A DNA stretch of 5,959 nucleotides from Thermoanaerobaculia bacterium. GTDB taxonomy: Bacteria; Acidobacteriota; Thermoanaerobaculia; Multivoradales; UBA5704. Below are positions 1-5,959 of the stretch, one piece after another (positions within the stretch are counted from its first letter, which is position 1; every line of letters begins with the position of its first letter). The stretch covers positions 1-5,959 of the forward strand of contig JAICSG010000275.1 of NCBI GenBank assembly GCA_025937035.1. Direction: 5' to 3'. The notes beneath the pieces were generated by a model. That model was given only the letters and a program-made list of their open reading frames with translations, did not search any database and was not told where the DNA came from. Both the position numbers and the translations under genes were made by a program.

Positions 1-2357
1 AAGAAGGGGACGAGCAGTGTATTCGTTCCGGTGGTCCGGTCGTAGAGGTAGAGGCTCCCCAGATCCCCTCCGGGATCGGCGGCGAGGTCCGGCTGGGTGC
101 TGACGTAGGCCACGTAGCGGCCATCCGCGCTGAGCGAGAAGGAGGGCACGCTCCCTCCCCCGCCCGCGGTGGCCGCGCTCCGGGCGTGAGTCACCAGGGA
201 GCTGGCGCCGGTGGCGCGGTCCCAGAGGAACAGGTTGCCGCTGGGGCCGGTCTCCCCCGGGATGAGGTCGGTCCCGAAGCTGTAGAACAGGAGATAGCGG
301 CCGTCCGCGCTCAGGTATGGAAGCTCGCCGCTGCCGGAGCTCTGCTGCGGCGACCCGGCGGCGTGGCTCACCAGCGTGACCGTCCCCGCGACCCGGTCGT
401 AGAGGTAGACGTTCGTGGACGAGCCGCTGGCCGGCGCGACCTGCCCGGGCACGAGGTCGGTGGCGGTGCTGGTGAAGGCGAAATAGCGGCCGTCCGCGCT
501 CAGGCCCCCGGGAAACGATGTGCCGCTCGCGCCGCCGGGCTTGACCGCCGAGCGGGAGACCAGCACCGAGCTCCCCGCCTGGCGGTCGAAGAGAAAGACG
601 TTCTGCCCGAAGACCGGGTCCGCGGTCAGGTCGTCGGCCCGGCTGGCGAAGGCCACGTAGCGCCCGTCGGGGGTCATCAACGGATTCCAGGACGAGTCGT
701 CGCCGGCGGTCGCGGCCGTGCCGTTCCTCCGGCTCACCAGTTGGGAGGTCCGGGTCACGCCGTCGTAGAGGAAGACGTCGCTCCTCGAATCGAGAACCCT
801 GTTCTGATGGTCCACCTGCCCCGAGACCAGGTGCGAGGCGTCGCTCACGTAGGCGATCCAGCGGCCGTCGGCGCTGACCGCCGAGGGGGCGCTGCCGCGG
901 GCCGGGGTCGCCGAAGGGTCGGCCCGCACAGTGATGGCCTCCAGGGCTCCCGTCCCGGCGGAATAGGCGAAGAGATCCTCCGTCTCGTTGTTGTCCCGGA
1001 GCCCCGCCACCAGGTCGGTGGCGACGCTGAAGAAGGCGGCCACCCGGCCGTCGGCGCTGAGCGCGGCGTCGAAGGAGTCGCCATTGCCCCCCGTCCCGCT
1101 CCCCCCGGTGGAGGGGCTGAGCAGCCGGACGGCCCCGGAGGGGATGTCGTAGAGGAAGACGTTCCGTGGCCCCGGGCTGGCCTGCCCCGGGATGATGTGC
1201 GGGGCATTGCTGACGAAGAGGAGCGAGCGCCCGTCGCGGCTGAAGAGGGGGCTGTCCGGGTGGTCGGTGTACAAGAACCCGAGGACCGGCTCCACCAGCT
1301 TCAAGGTATTCGCCACGCGATCGAAGAGCACGAAGTTGGCGTCGGTGGAACCCTGATTCGGCACCACGTCCGTGGAGCGGCTGACGAAGGCGAGGTAACG
1401 GCCGTCGGCGCTCAGCGCCAGGGTCTGGGTGGGGAGCGGACGGTCTCCCGCCCGCAACGCCGAGAGGCGCGACCGGCTCACCAGCGTGGTCGTCTTGGCC
1501 GTACGATCGTAGAGGAAGGCGTCGGAGCCCGTGTTGGTGTCGACCTGGCCCGGCACCCGGGTGGGCGAGCCGCTCAGGAACGCGACGAACCGGCCGTCGG
1601 CGCTGAGGACCGCCCCGGAGCCGTCCCCCACGTCCTCCAGAGCACGCGTGACGCGGTCGTAGACCCGCACGTGGATCTGGCCCGACACGGTCCCCGTGAA
1701 CGTCGCATAGCGCCCGTCCGCGCTCAGCGATTGGGCGGTCGCGGTGAGATAGGCCGGATCCGGAGGGGCGATCCGCGTGGCGGCGCCGGCGCTCAGGTCA
1801 TAGAGATAAGCGGTCGTCTGGTCGAGATAGAAGAGATAGCGGCCGTCCTGCGAAAAAGCTTTCGGACCGTCGCCGGGCCCCAGGAGCCGGTTGGTTCCCT
1901 TGGTGCGGTCGAAGAGAAAGACGTTGACCAGTGAATCGGCGCTCTGACCGGGGGCGACGTTGGTGGCGGAGCTGGACCAGGCCACGTAGCGGCCGTCCGC
2001 GCTCAGCGCCGCGGCGACCACGCCGCCGGCAGCGGTCACCGGCGAGGCCTGCGACCGGCTCACCAGCACCGTCGTGCCGGCGACGCGGTCGCGGAGGAAG
2101 AAGTCGAAGCTCTTCCGCGGATCGTCCTGGCCGGCGACGAGGTTGTCCGCCGAGCTGCCGAAAACCAGGTAGCGGCCATCCGCGCTCAGGAGCACGGGGA
2201 AGAGCAGGGAGCTCTCGGCGCCGGTCGCGGTGTCGGAGACCTGATCGGGAGCGACCCGCGAGACCAGCTCCACCTGGCCGGCCAGGGCTGGAACCGACAG
2301 GATCAGCGAGAGAGAGCACACGACACCGGCAAGGGCGGACTTTACAGGCTTCAGCAA
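1..2357 (-). CDS. Secreted multi-repeat TolB/PD40-like beta-propeller protein (3' end beyond the window)
   Basis: I translated the whole frame and found no stop in 785 codons; the C-terminus lies past position 1. The start is TTG at 2357. A GAGGAG ribosome binding site lies 7 bases upstream, an in-frame TAG lies at 2394-2396, and there is no ATG or GTG between them. Residues 1-26 form a signal peptide: Lys3 and Lys6, a hydrophobic core, then Ala-Leu-Ala before Gly27. Cys14 is not in a lipobox. The rest is repeats built on LSADGRYVAF, usually a loop like TDLVPGQ, then NVFLYDR-TGTTTLVSRS. This is the PD40/WD40-like blade known from TolB and related propellers. Thirteen copies are visible, enough for two propellers. 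The N-terminal strand VELVSRV resembles the last strand of a blade, so it may close a ring. No enzyme domain or membrane anchor is visible. It is probably periplasmic or extracellular; the ligand is unknown. It is divergent from the exported protein at 2472. PD40 assignment is firm, function is not. Confidence 0.93.
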   Translation of the reverse strand, partial: MLKPVKSALAGVVCSLSLILSVPALAGQVELVSRVAPDQVSDTATGAESSLLFPVLLSADGRYLVFGSSADNLVAGQDDPRKSFDFFLRDRVAGTTVLVSRSQASPVTAAGGVVAAALSADGRYVAWSSSATNVAPGQSADSLVNVFLFDRTKGTNRLLGPGDGPKAFSQDGRYLFYLDQTTAYLYDLSAGAATRIAPPDPAYLTATAQSLSADGRYATFTGTVSGQIHVRVYDRVTRALEDVGDGSGAVLSADGRFVAFLSGSPTRVPGQVDTNTGSDAFLYDRTAKTTTLVSRSRLSALRAGDRPLPTQTLALSADGRYLAFVSRSTDVVPNQGSTDANFVLFDRVANTLKLVEPVLGFLYTDHPDSPLFSRDGRSLLFVSNAPHIIPGQASPGPRNVFLYDIPSGAVRLLSPSTGGSGTGGNGDSFDAALSADGRVAAFFSVATDLVAGLRDNNETEDLFAYSAGTGALEAITVRADPSATPARGSAPSAVSADGRWIAYVSDASHLVSGQVDHQNRVLDSRSDVFLYDGVTRTSQLVSRRNGTAATAGDDSSWNPLMTPDGRYVAFASRADDLTADPVFGQNVFLFDRQAGSSVLVSRSAVKPGGASGTSFPGGLSADGRYFAFTSTATDLVPGQVAPASGSSTNVYLYDRVAGTVTLVSHAAGSPQQSSGSGELPYLSADGRYLLFYSFGTDLIPGETGPSGNLFLWDRATGASSLVTHARSAATAGGGGSVPSFSLSADGRYVAYVSTQPDLAADPGGDLGSLYLYDRTTGTNTLLVPF
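114..2186 (-). repeat. Thirteen PD40 blade repeats within the coding region
   Basis: The S-A-D-G-R-Y core of each blade lies, from the protein's N-terminus onward, at 2169-2186, 1986-2003, 1836-1853, 1707-1724, 1587-1604, 1395-1412, 1224-1241, 1041-1058, 858-875, 657-674, 483-500, 294-311 and 114-131. Spacings in residues are 61, 50, 43, 40, 64, 57, 61, 61, 67, 58, 63 and 60. The DNA core is well kept (reverse complement of gcggccgtccgcgctcag), while the rest of each repeat has diverged, so this is an old protein-level repeat and not a recent tandem duplication. Variants of the core are SQDGRY (1836), SRDGRS (1224), SADGRV (1041), SADGRW (858) and TPDGRY (657). The third and fourth blades lack the usual loop with Pro-Gly-Gln. 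Confidence 0.92.
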
Positions 2358-2387
2358 AATCGATCTCCTCGAGAGGTCTACGATTTT
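2356..2387 (-). promoter_or_regulatory. Ribosome binding site and TTG start of the PD40 gene inside an inverted repeat
   Basis: On the minus strand AAAATCG (2387-2381) is the exact reverse complement of CGATTTT (2362-2356), with 18 bases between. The Shine-Dalgarno GAGGAG (2370-2365) lies in the enclosed segment. There a second small pairing, TCTC (2374-2371) with GAGA (2367-2364), could hide part of it. The distal arm runs into the TTG start codon (2357-2355). The ribosome binding site is clear. The idea that the fold limits translation is inference, and it needs a transcript starting upstream of about 2387. Confidence 0.5.
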
Positions 2388-2423
2388 ATCATTCTATCTC
2401 GGGCCCACTTTTCATGCAGATTT

Positions 2424-2432
2424 TGGTATAAT
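2424..2432 (+). promoter_or_regulatory. Extended -10 promoter for the 221-residue secreted protein gene
   Basis: TGGTATAAT is a perfect consensus -10 hexamer (2427-2432) preceded by the TGn extension. It sits in the only AT-rich stretch nearby, 40 bases before the start codon at 2472. No good -35 hexamer is present at 16-18 bases upstream, which is normal for extended -10 promoters read by the housekeeping sigma factor. Transcription would begin near 2439, giving a leader of about 32 bases. Confidence 0.6.
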
Positions 2433-2471
2433 CTCATCAACAGCTCTGGACCTCTTGAAAGGAGATCCGCG

Positions 2472-3137
2472 ATGAAGCGCCTGGGAGTCGCGCCGGTTTC
2501 GGCGCTGTTGCTGCTCAGCCTCCTGTCCCCGCGGTTGGACGCCCAGACGCCGGGCGCCTCGGCCCGCGGCAGCTACAAATTCATCCTGGAAGACGAGCTG
2601 GTCAAGACCCTGGACTTCAGCGCCGTCAACGACGCGAAGGGCAACACGACCGGCGATCTCAGCTTCACCGACGAGGCGAAGATCGCGGACGTCGACGACC
2701 CCGAGGACCCCAAGGCGGGCGATCCGCCCCCGAGCTTCTACGTCAAGGCGACGCTCGACAGCCTGACGGTCGAGAAGAACCAGGCTCTGATGAGCGGAAT
2801 GGTCCTGGACTCCAGCCACAAGACCTACATCGGCAAGTGGGTGCAGCTCGTGGTCGAGGACAACGGGACCAACCTGGAGAGGCCGGACCGCCTGACCTGG
2901 ACGTTCTGCCTGCCGCGGACGACCGGCTGGATCCCTTCCGACGCGGAGCGCGACGGCGACGACGGCGCGTACCTGCACTGGTGGGCCACGGACGCCGAGC
3001 GGACCGACGACGTCGGAATCCCCTCCGTCGATCTCATCTCCAAGGAGGACACGGGCTGCCCGGTCCGCCCGCTCGGGTTGTACCCCTTCGCCGACCTGCT
3101 GAAATGGTCCGGCGATATCGCCGTCGTTCAGCCCTAG
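2472..3137 (+). CDS. Small exported acidic protein of unknown function
   Basis: This is a 221-residue protein starting at ATG 2472, with AAAGGAG at 2458-2464, 7 bases before the start. Residues 1-24 are a signal peptide: Lys2-Arg3, a leucine-rich core, then Leu-Asp-Ala before Gln25. The mature part is acidic and beta-rich in appearance. It contains GSYKFILEDELVKTLDF (33-49), an Asp/Glu/Pro-rich loop (73-80), a central segment with VVEDNG (127-132), the motif WIPSDAE (153-159) and HWWATDAERTDD (169-180). Only two cysteines remain after cleavage, Cys146 and Cys196, and these could form a disulfide. There is no recognisable catalytic signature, lipobox or transmembrane helix. From memory, similar proteins occur in Acidobacteriota, but I cannot verify this or name a family. 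It is divergent from the PD40 gene and convergent with the O-methyltransferase, 15 bases away. A real gene: high confidence. Function: unknown. Confidence 0.9.
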   Translation: MKRLGVAPVSALLLLSLLSPRLDAQTPGASARGSYKFILEDELVKTLDFSAVNDAKGNTTGDLSFTDEAKIADVDDPEDPKAGDPPPSFYVKATLDSLTVEKNQALMSGMVLDSSHKTYIGKWVQLVVEDNGTNLERPDRLTWTFCLPRTTGWIPSDAERDGDDGAYLHWWATDAERTDDVGIPSVDLISKEDTGCPVRPLGLYPFADLLKWSGDIAVVQP

Positions 3138-3151
3138 CCGGAGGGGCCGGC
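3137..3151. other. Short GC hairpin between convergent genes
   Basis: GCCGG-AGGGG-CCGGC could form a 5-bp stem with a 5-base loop in the 15-base gap between two convergent stop codons. It starts on the last base of the plus-strand TAG. No T tract follows on either strand, so a classical intrinsic terminator is not shown. In such GC-rich sequence a stem this short can arise by chance. Confidence 0.25.
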
Positions 3152-3152
3152 C

Positions 3153-4199
3153 TCAGGCGGGCTTCACCGCCGACTGCTGGCCGTTGCCGGGCGCGGTCAT
3201 GAATTTGACCGGTCGGCGCGGCTCGAGGCCCGCCTCGCGCTGCCAGCCGGCCATCTCCGCGAAGGACCAGGTGCCGGCTTGGCTGGTGAGGGCGAAGTAA
3301 AGATCGAGCAGGGCGCCGATCTGCCCCGCCTGTTTGGGGGATTCCTGACGGTAGAGCTCCTGGATCACGTAGACCCCGCCCGGACGCAGGGCCCGGGCGA
3401 TTCGCTTCGCCAGGTCGCGATTGGTGGCGTCGTCGAAGTGGTGGACGAGGTTGGCGACCAGGATCACGTCCCAGGCCTCGGTGCCCAGGTCCTCGGCGAG
3501 GACGTCCCCGGCGCGGTGGGTGACCCGCTCCCCCATCCCTTCTTCCGCGAGCAGCGGGGCGGCGTGCTCGATGGCGGCCGGGAGGTCCAGGATCACCGAG
3601 CGCAGCCCGGGGTGGCGGCGGCAGAGGGCGGCCGAGAGGAGGCCGTGCGAGCCGCCGATGTCCAGCAGGTCGCGCGCCCCCTTCGGCACCGGGGTCCGCC
3701 GCGCCGCCTCCGGCACCCAGGTCCCGGCCGTGGCCTTCATGCCGCGCTGATAGTCCCGCCACTCCTCGGGGCTCATCTCGTGATGGAAGGCGACCGGCCG
3801 GCCCGTGCGCACGTAGTCGCCCGTCTTCTCGATGTACCCCCACTCCCAGAGCTGCCAGAGCATCTTGTCGCGGAGCGACTGGGGGGAATCCGCCAGCAGC
3901 CACTTGCGGGCCACCGGCGCCAGGGAGTAGCGGCCGGCGTCCCAGCGCAGGTACTCGCAGCCGGCCAGGGCGTCGAGGAGCTTGCGCGTCGCTCCGGGAT
4001 CGCAGCCGCAGCGCACCGCCACCTCCTCGGCCGGCAGGGGCCCGTCCTTCAGCACCTCGAAGACCCCCAGCCGCGTCCCCTCCATGATCGCCCGCGCCAG
4101 CAGCATGGCGATGTGGGTGTCCAGCAGCGGCTCCGGCAGCAGGCCCAGCGCCTTGCCGAGCCGCTCGATGGGGCTCTGCGGGATGCCTCCCAGCTTCAT
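3153..4199 (-). CDS. SAM-dependent O-methyltransferase, Methyltransf_2 family with N-terminal dimerisation domain
   Basis: This 348-residue protein has the usual length and order of small-molecule O-methyltransferases. A helical, winged-helix dimerisation domain spans about residues 25-105 ([20 protein letters not shown], then [12 protein letters not shown]). A Rossmann-type SAM domain covers about 140-340. Motif I is LLDIGGSHG (178-186), with Asp180, Gly182, Gly183 and Gly186. The acidic end of strand 2 is ILDLP (203-207), followed by AGDV (230-233). NLVHHFDD (250-257) matches the region holding the catalytic histidine of this family, so His253 or His254 is the likely base. ALRPGG (270-275) is the typical late motif. 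Family members such as CrtF and polyketide O-methyltransferases methylate hydroxyls; the substrate here is unknown. An in-frame TGA at 4206-4208 leaves ATG 4199 as first start; its ribosome binding site is poor. The gene diverges from the SDR gene at 4274 across a 74-base spacer filled by an inverted repeat. Confidence 0.93.
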   Translation of the reverse strand: MKLGGIPQSPIERLGKALGLLPEPLLDTHIAMLLARAIMEGTRLGVFEVLKDGPLPAEEVAVRCGCDPGATRKLLDALAGCEYLRWDAGRYSLAPVARKWLLADSPQSLRDKMLWQLWEWGYIEKTGDYVRTGRPVAFHHEMSPEEWRDYQRGMKATAGTWVPEAARRTPVPKGARDLLDIGGSHGLLSAALCRRHPGLRSVILDLPAAIEHAAPLLAEEGMGERVTHRAGDVLAEDLGTEAWDVILVANLVHHFDDATNRDLAKRIARALRPGGVYVIQELYRQESPKQAGQIGALLDLYFALTSQAGTWSFAEMAGWQREAGLEPRRPVKFMTAPGNGQQSAVKPA

Positions 4200-4217
4200 G
4201 GGGTCTCAAGCTACCAC

Positions 4218-4249
4218 GGTCCGCTCGGGCCTTGATGCCCGGGCGGACC
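4218..4249. promoter_or_regulatory. 13-bp inverted repeat in the divergent spacer (operator or RNA hairpin)
   Basis: GGTCCGCTCGGGC (4218-4230) and GCCCGGGCGGACC (4237-4249) are reverse complements at 12 of 13 positions, separated by CTTGAT. In plus-strand RNA the single mismatch is a G-U pair. The dyad is 18 bases upstream of the O-methyltransferase ATG and 24 bases upstream of the SDR ATG. No gene ends nearby, so it is not a normal terminator. A weak -35-like TTGATG (4232-4237) falls in its centre. A binding site for a dimeric regulator acting on both genes, or a leader hairpin, is the likely role. The structure is seen directly; the role is inferred. Confidence 0.6.
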
Positions 4250-4273
4250 CGTTTCTGCTACGCTCCCGCCGCA

Positions 4274-5317
4274 ATGAAAATCCTGGTCACCGGTCACACC
4301 GGCTACATCGGCACGGTCATGGTGCCGCTGCTTCAGGCGGCGGGGCATGAGGTCGTCGGGCTCGACAGCGACTGGTTCGAGCCCTGTCTCTTGGAGGGGC
4401 AGCCGGTCGACCGCGCGGTCCCCGCGATCCGCAAGGATCTGCGCGACATCGAGCGCCGCGACCTCGAAGGCTTCGCGGCGGTGATCCACCTGGCGGGGCT
4501 CTCCAACGATCCGCTGGGCAACCTCGACTCGTCGCTGACCTACGAGATCAACGACGCCGCCTCGATCCGCTTCGCGCGGCTCGCCAAGGAGGCCGGCGTC
4601 GAGCGCTTCCTGTTCTCCTCGTCGTGCAGCACCTACGGCGCGGCCGGCGACGACTTCCTGGACGAGACGGCGGCCTTCAACCCGGTCACCCCCTACGGCG
4701 TCTCCAAGGTTCGGCTGGAGCAGCAACTGGCCGAGCTCGCCGACAATCGCTTCTCCCCCACCTACCTGCGCAACGCCACGGCCTACGGCGTCTCCCCCCG
4801 GCTGCGGGTCGACCTCGTGCTCAACAACCTGGTGGGATACGCGGTCACCACCGGCCGTATCCACCTGATGAGCGACGGCACGCCGTGGCGGCCGATCGTC
4901 CACATCGAGGACATCAGCCGCGCCTTCCTGGCCGTCCTGGAGGCGCCGCGCGAGCTGGTCCACGATCAGGCCTTCAACGTCGGCCGGACCTCCGAGAACT
5001 ACCGCATCCGCGAGCTGGCCGAGATCGTGGCCGAGACGGTCCCCGGCTGCGCCATCACCTACGCCGAGGACGCCGGCCCGGACAAACGCTGCTACCGGGT
5101 GAATTGCGACAAGCTCCCGCGCGTCCTCCCCGCCTTCCAGCCGCAATGGGATGCCCGCCGGGGGGCCCGCGAGCTCCACGACGCCTACCGCGCGGCGGGG
5201 CTCACCGCCGAGGAATTCCTCGGCGCCCGCTTCATCCGCCTGAAGCGCATCCAGGAGCTGCAGAAGGACGGCCGGCTGGACTCGGCGCTGCGGTGGGCCG
5301 CCCCGGTCCCCGTGTAG
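4274..5317 (+). CDS. Extended-SDR NAD-dependent nucleotide-sugar epimerase/dehydratase
   Basis: This 347-residue protein starts at ATG 4274. The frame is open further upstream, but [13 protein letters not shown] is the exact beginning of an SDR Rossmann fold, with Gly7, Gly10 and Gly13 as the NAD(P) loop. HLAG (72-75) is the next cofactor motif. SSSCSTYG (115-122) carries the active-site Ser, and YGVSK supplies the catalytic Tyr141 and Lys145. RNATAYG (166-172) and [13 protein letters not shown] (205-217) are the substrate-side motifs of sugar-nucleotide SDRs. The C-terminal part ends in a basic helix, RLKRIQELQ, then GRLDSALRW. Length and motifs fit GalE-like epimerases; the substrate and whether it epimerises, dehydrates or reduces cannot be read from the sequence. 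There is no T-D-E dehydratase motif, which favours epimerase or reductase. No ribosome binding site precedes the ATG. Its 3' end overlaps the opposing methyltransferase gene by 86 bases. Confidence 0.93.
   Translation: MKILVTGHTGYIGTVMVPLLQAAGHEVVGLDSDWFEPCLLEGQPVDRAVPAIRKDLRDIERRDLEGFAAVIHLAGLSNDPLGNLDSSLTYEINDAASIRFARLAKEAGVERFLFSSSCSTYGAAGDDFLDETAAFNPVTPYGVSKVRLEQQLAELADNRFSPTYLRNATAYGVSPRLRVDLVLNNLVGYAVTTGRIHLMSDGTPWRPIVHIEDISRAFLAVLEAPRELVHDQAFNVGRTSENYRIRELAEIVAETVPGCAITYAEDAGPDKRCYRVNCDKLPRVLPAFQPQWDARRGARELHDAYRAAGLTAEEFLGARFIRLKRIQELQKDGRLDSALRWAAPVPV
5232..5317. other. 86-base antisense overlap of two convergent gene ends
   Basis: The SDR stop codon on the plus strand is TAG at 5315-5317, and the methyltransferase stop on the minus strand is TGA at 5232-5234. 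The SDR codes for conserved-looking C-terminal residues here (from about the Arg-Phe-Ile-Arg-Leu helix onward), whereas the opposite reading is low-complexity. Selection therefore appears to act on the SDR frame. No terminator is visible between the two genes. Confidence 0.8.
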
Positions 5318-5959
5318 GCGCCAGCACCCGCACCACCCACGTCCCCTTGGCGTTGCTGACCGCCGTCTCCTCCAGCAGGCGGCAGCTCTCCAGGAGGCGC
5401 TTGACGATCACGTCCGCCCGGCGCGAGCGGAAGGTGGAGACGATGAAGACGCCCCCCTCTTCCAGAAAGGCCTCGTAGCGGCGGACCGATCCCACGGGAT
5501 CGTTGAAGTAGTAGACGCACTCGTTGAAGACGATCGCGTCCCAGCGGCCCGGCGGCGTATAGCTCTCGGCGTCCGCGGCGGCGAAGGAGGTCTTGGCGTC
5601 CATCCGGCCGGCGGCCTGGGCGATGGCGGCCTCGGAGAGGTCGACCCCCAGGAAGCGGGAGTAGCCGAGGGGGCGGAGATGATCGGCCAGCAGCCCCTCG
5701 CCGCTCCCCACGTCCAGCACCGAGCCGCCGGGCTTGAGATGGTGGAGGAAGCCGGCGATCACGCTGTAGCGGGCCACCTCGTCCAGCCGCCTCATGAAGT
5801 CCCAGCCCCCCTTGCGGTACTGCTCCTCCCAGGCCTCCTTGCCGAGCGGGGCGTCGCCGCGGCCGGTCGCCGCCTCGAAGGCGCGCACCCGCGCCGCCAG
5901 CCGGTCCGCGAACGGGAACCGGCGGCCGAAGAGGAACCGGTAATAGATCAGATAGACCG
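5232..5959 (-). CDS. Class I SAM-dependent methyltransferase (5' end beyond the window)
   Basis: There are 241 visible codons, open to the right edge. A GTG at 5888 could be taken as the start, but it has no ribosome binding site. The 23 codons upstream of it (read from 5957) are protein-like, [16 protein letters not shown], so the true N-terminus probably lies outside the window. Counting from that [15 protein letters not shown] (21-32) is a pre-domain segment. [10 protein letters not shown] (56-65) is SAM motif [10 protein letters not shown] (81-89) holds the acidic ribose-binding residue, and [10 protein letters not shown] (121-130) is the motif IV region. [10 protein letters not shown] (143-152) follows. 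This is a Methyltransf_11/25-like small-molecule or sugar methyltransferase; the acceptor is unknown. The last 28 or so residues, from about 191, are Pro, Ala, Gly and Arg-rich and are read antisense to the SDR gene, so they look like a tail acquired by loss of an earlier stop. Confidence 0.88.
   Translation of the reverse strand, partial: VYLIYYRFLFGRRFPFADRLAARVRAFEAATGRGDAPLGKEAWEEQYRKGGWDFMRRLDEVARYSVIAGFLHHLKPGGSVLDVGSGEGLLADHLRPLGYSRFLGVDLSEAAIAQAAGRMDAKTSFAAADAESYTPPGRWDAIVFNECVYYFNDPVGSVRRYEAFLEEGGVFIVSTFRSRRADVIVKRLLESCRLLEETAVSNAKGTWVVRVLAPTRGPGRPTAAPSPAGRPSAAPGCASGG

Noticed and set aside
186..1934. A 582-codon open frame on the plus strand
   Set aside because: It lies wholly antisense to the PD40 gene, starts at GTG without a ribosome binding site, and its Gly/Ala/Arg/Val-rich product shows only the echo of the opposite-strand repeats. 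High G+C at codon third positions removes stops from this frame.
114..2186. Regularly spaced repeated DNA words, at first sight like a CRISPR or tandem repeat array
   Set aside because: The recurring words encode the S-A-D-G-R-Y core of protein blades in one continuous frame. Spacing is in whole codons and irregular (120-201 bases), and the intervening sequence is itself related.
1798..2319. A 173-codon minus-strand frame and a 166-codon plus-strand frame near the start of the PD40 gene
   Set aside because: Both are alternative readings of DNA that encodes clear signal-peptide and blade sequence in the 1-2357 frame. Neither has its own motifs or a good ribosome binding site.
2458..2464. A purine-rich site near 2458 as a possible riboswitch or leader element
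   Set aside because: It is simply the ribosome binding site of the gene at 2472; a leader of about 32 bases leaves no room for a riboswitch.
3034..4209. A 391-codon minus-strand frame overlapping the O-methyltransferase
   Set aside because: It is a frame-shifted reading of the same strand with Pro/Ala/Gly/Arg-rich, motif-free sequence. The 3153-4199 frame carries the conserved methyltransferase motifs.
3279..4235. A 318-codon open frame on the plus strand
   Set aside because: It is antisense to the O-methyltransferase, whose SAM and catalytic motifs are clear; its own product has no recognisable motif.
4232..4273. An upstream in-frame ATG at 4232 for the SDR gene
   Set aside because: It would add 14 residues before the Rossmann strand that normally begins these enzymes, has no ribosome binding site, and falls in the loop of the inverted repeat.
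4211..5179. A 322-codon open frame on the minus strand
   Set aside because: It is antisense to the SDR gene with its complete Rossmann and YxxxK motifs, and its composition is typical of a shadow frame.

Overview
The window is GC-rich bacterial chromosome, densely packed with five protein genes and no RNA gene, mobile element or CRISPR array. Composition, a long secreted PD40-repeat protein and a secreted 221-residue protein of a type I associate with Acidobacteriota all suggest a soil or sediment bacterium of that kind. That placement is an inference from style and is not proven by any marker gene here.

Layout. (1) Positions 1-2357, minus strand: one uninterrupted frame of 785 visible codons, cut by the left edge. 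It encodes an exported protein with at least 13 TolB/PD40-type beta-propeller repeats. It starts at a TTG codon behind a good ribosome binding site and is missed if only ATG or complete frames are considered. (2) Positions 2358-2471: a short AT-rich divergent spacer with an extended -10 promoter facing right and an inverted repeat over the translation start facing left. (3) Positions 2472-3137, plus strand: a small exported acidic protein of unknown function. (4) Positions 3153-4199, minus strand: an O-methyltransferase of the Methyltransf_2 (hydroxyneurosporene/caffeate O-methyltransferase) type, convergent with gene 3. (5) Positions 4200-4273: a divergent spacer occupied by a 13-bp inverted repeat. 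(6) Positions 4274-5317, plus strand: an extended-SDR nucleotide-sugar epimerase/dehydratase. (7) Positions 5232-5959, minus strand: a second class I SAM methyltransferase, cut by the right edge, whose 3' end runs 86 bases antisense into the epimerase gene.

How the parts may work together. The first two genes are divergently transcribed exported proteins sharing one control region, so co-regulation is plausible. The last three genes form a small tailoring-enzyme neighbourhood (two methyltransferases flanking a sugar-nucleotide SDR), as seen around glycan or secondary-metabolite decoration. They are on alternating strands, so they are not one operon. I see no convincing new defence, mobile or RNA-based system. 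The points most worth a second look are the dyad at 4218-4249, the mixed-length repeats of the PD40 protein, and the antisense gene ends at 5232-5317.
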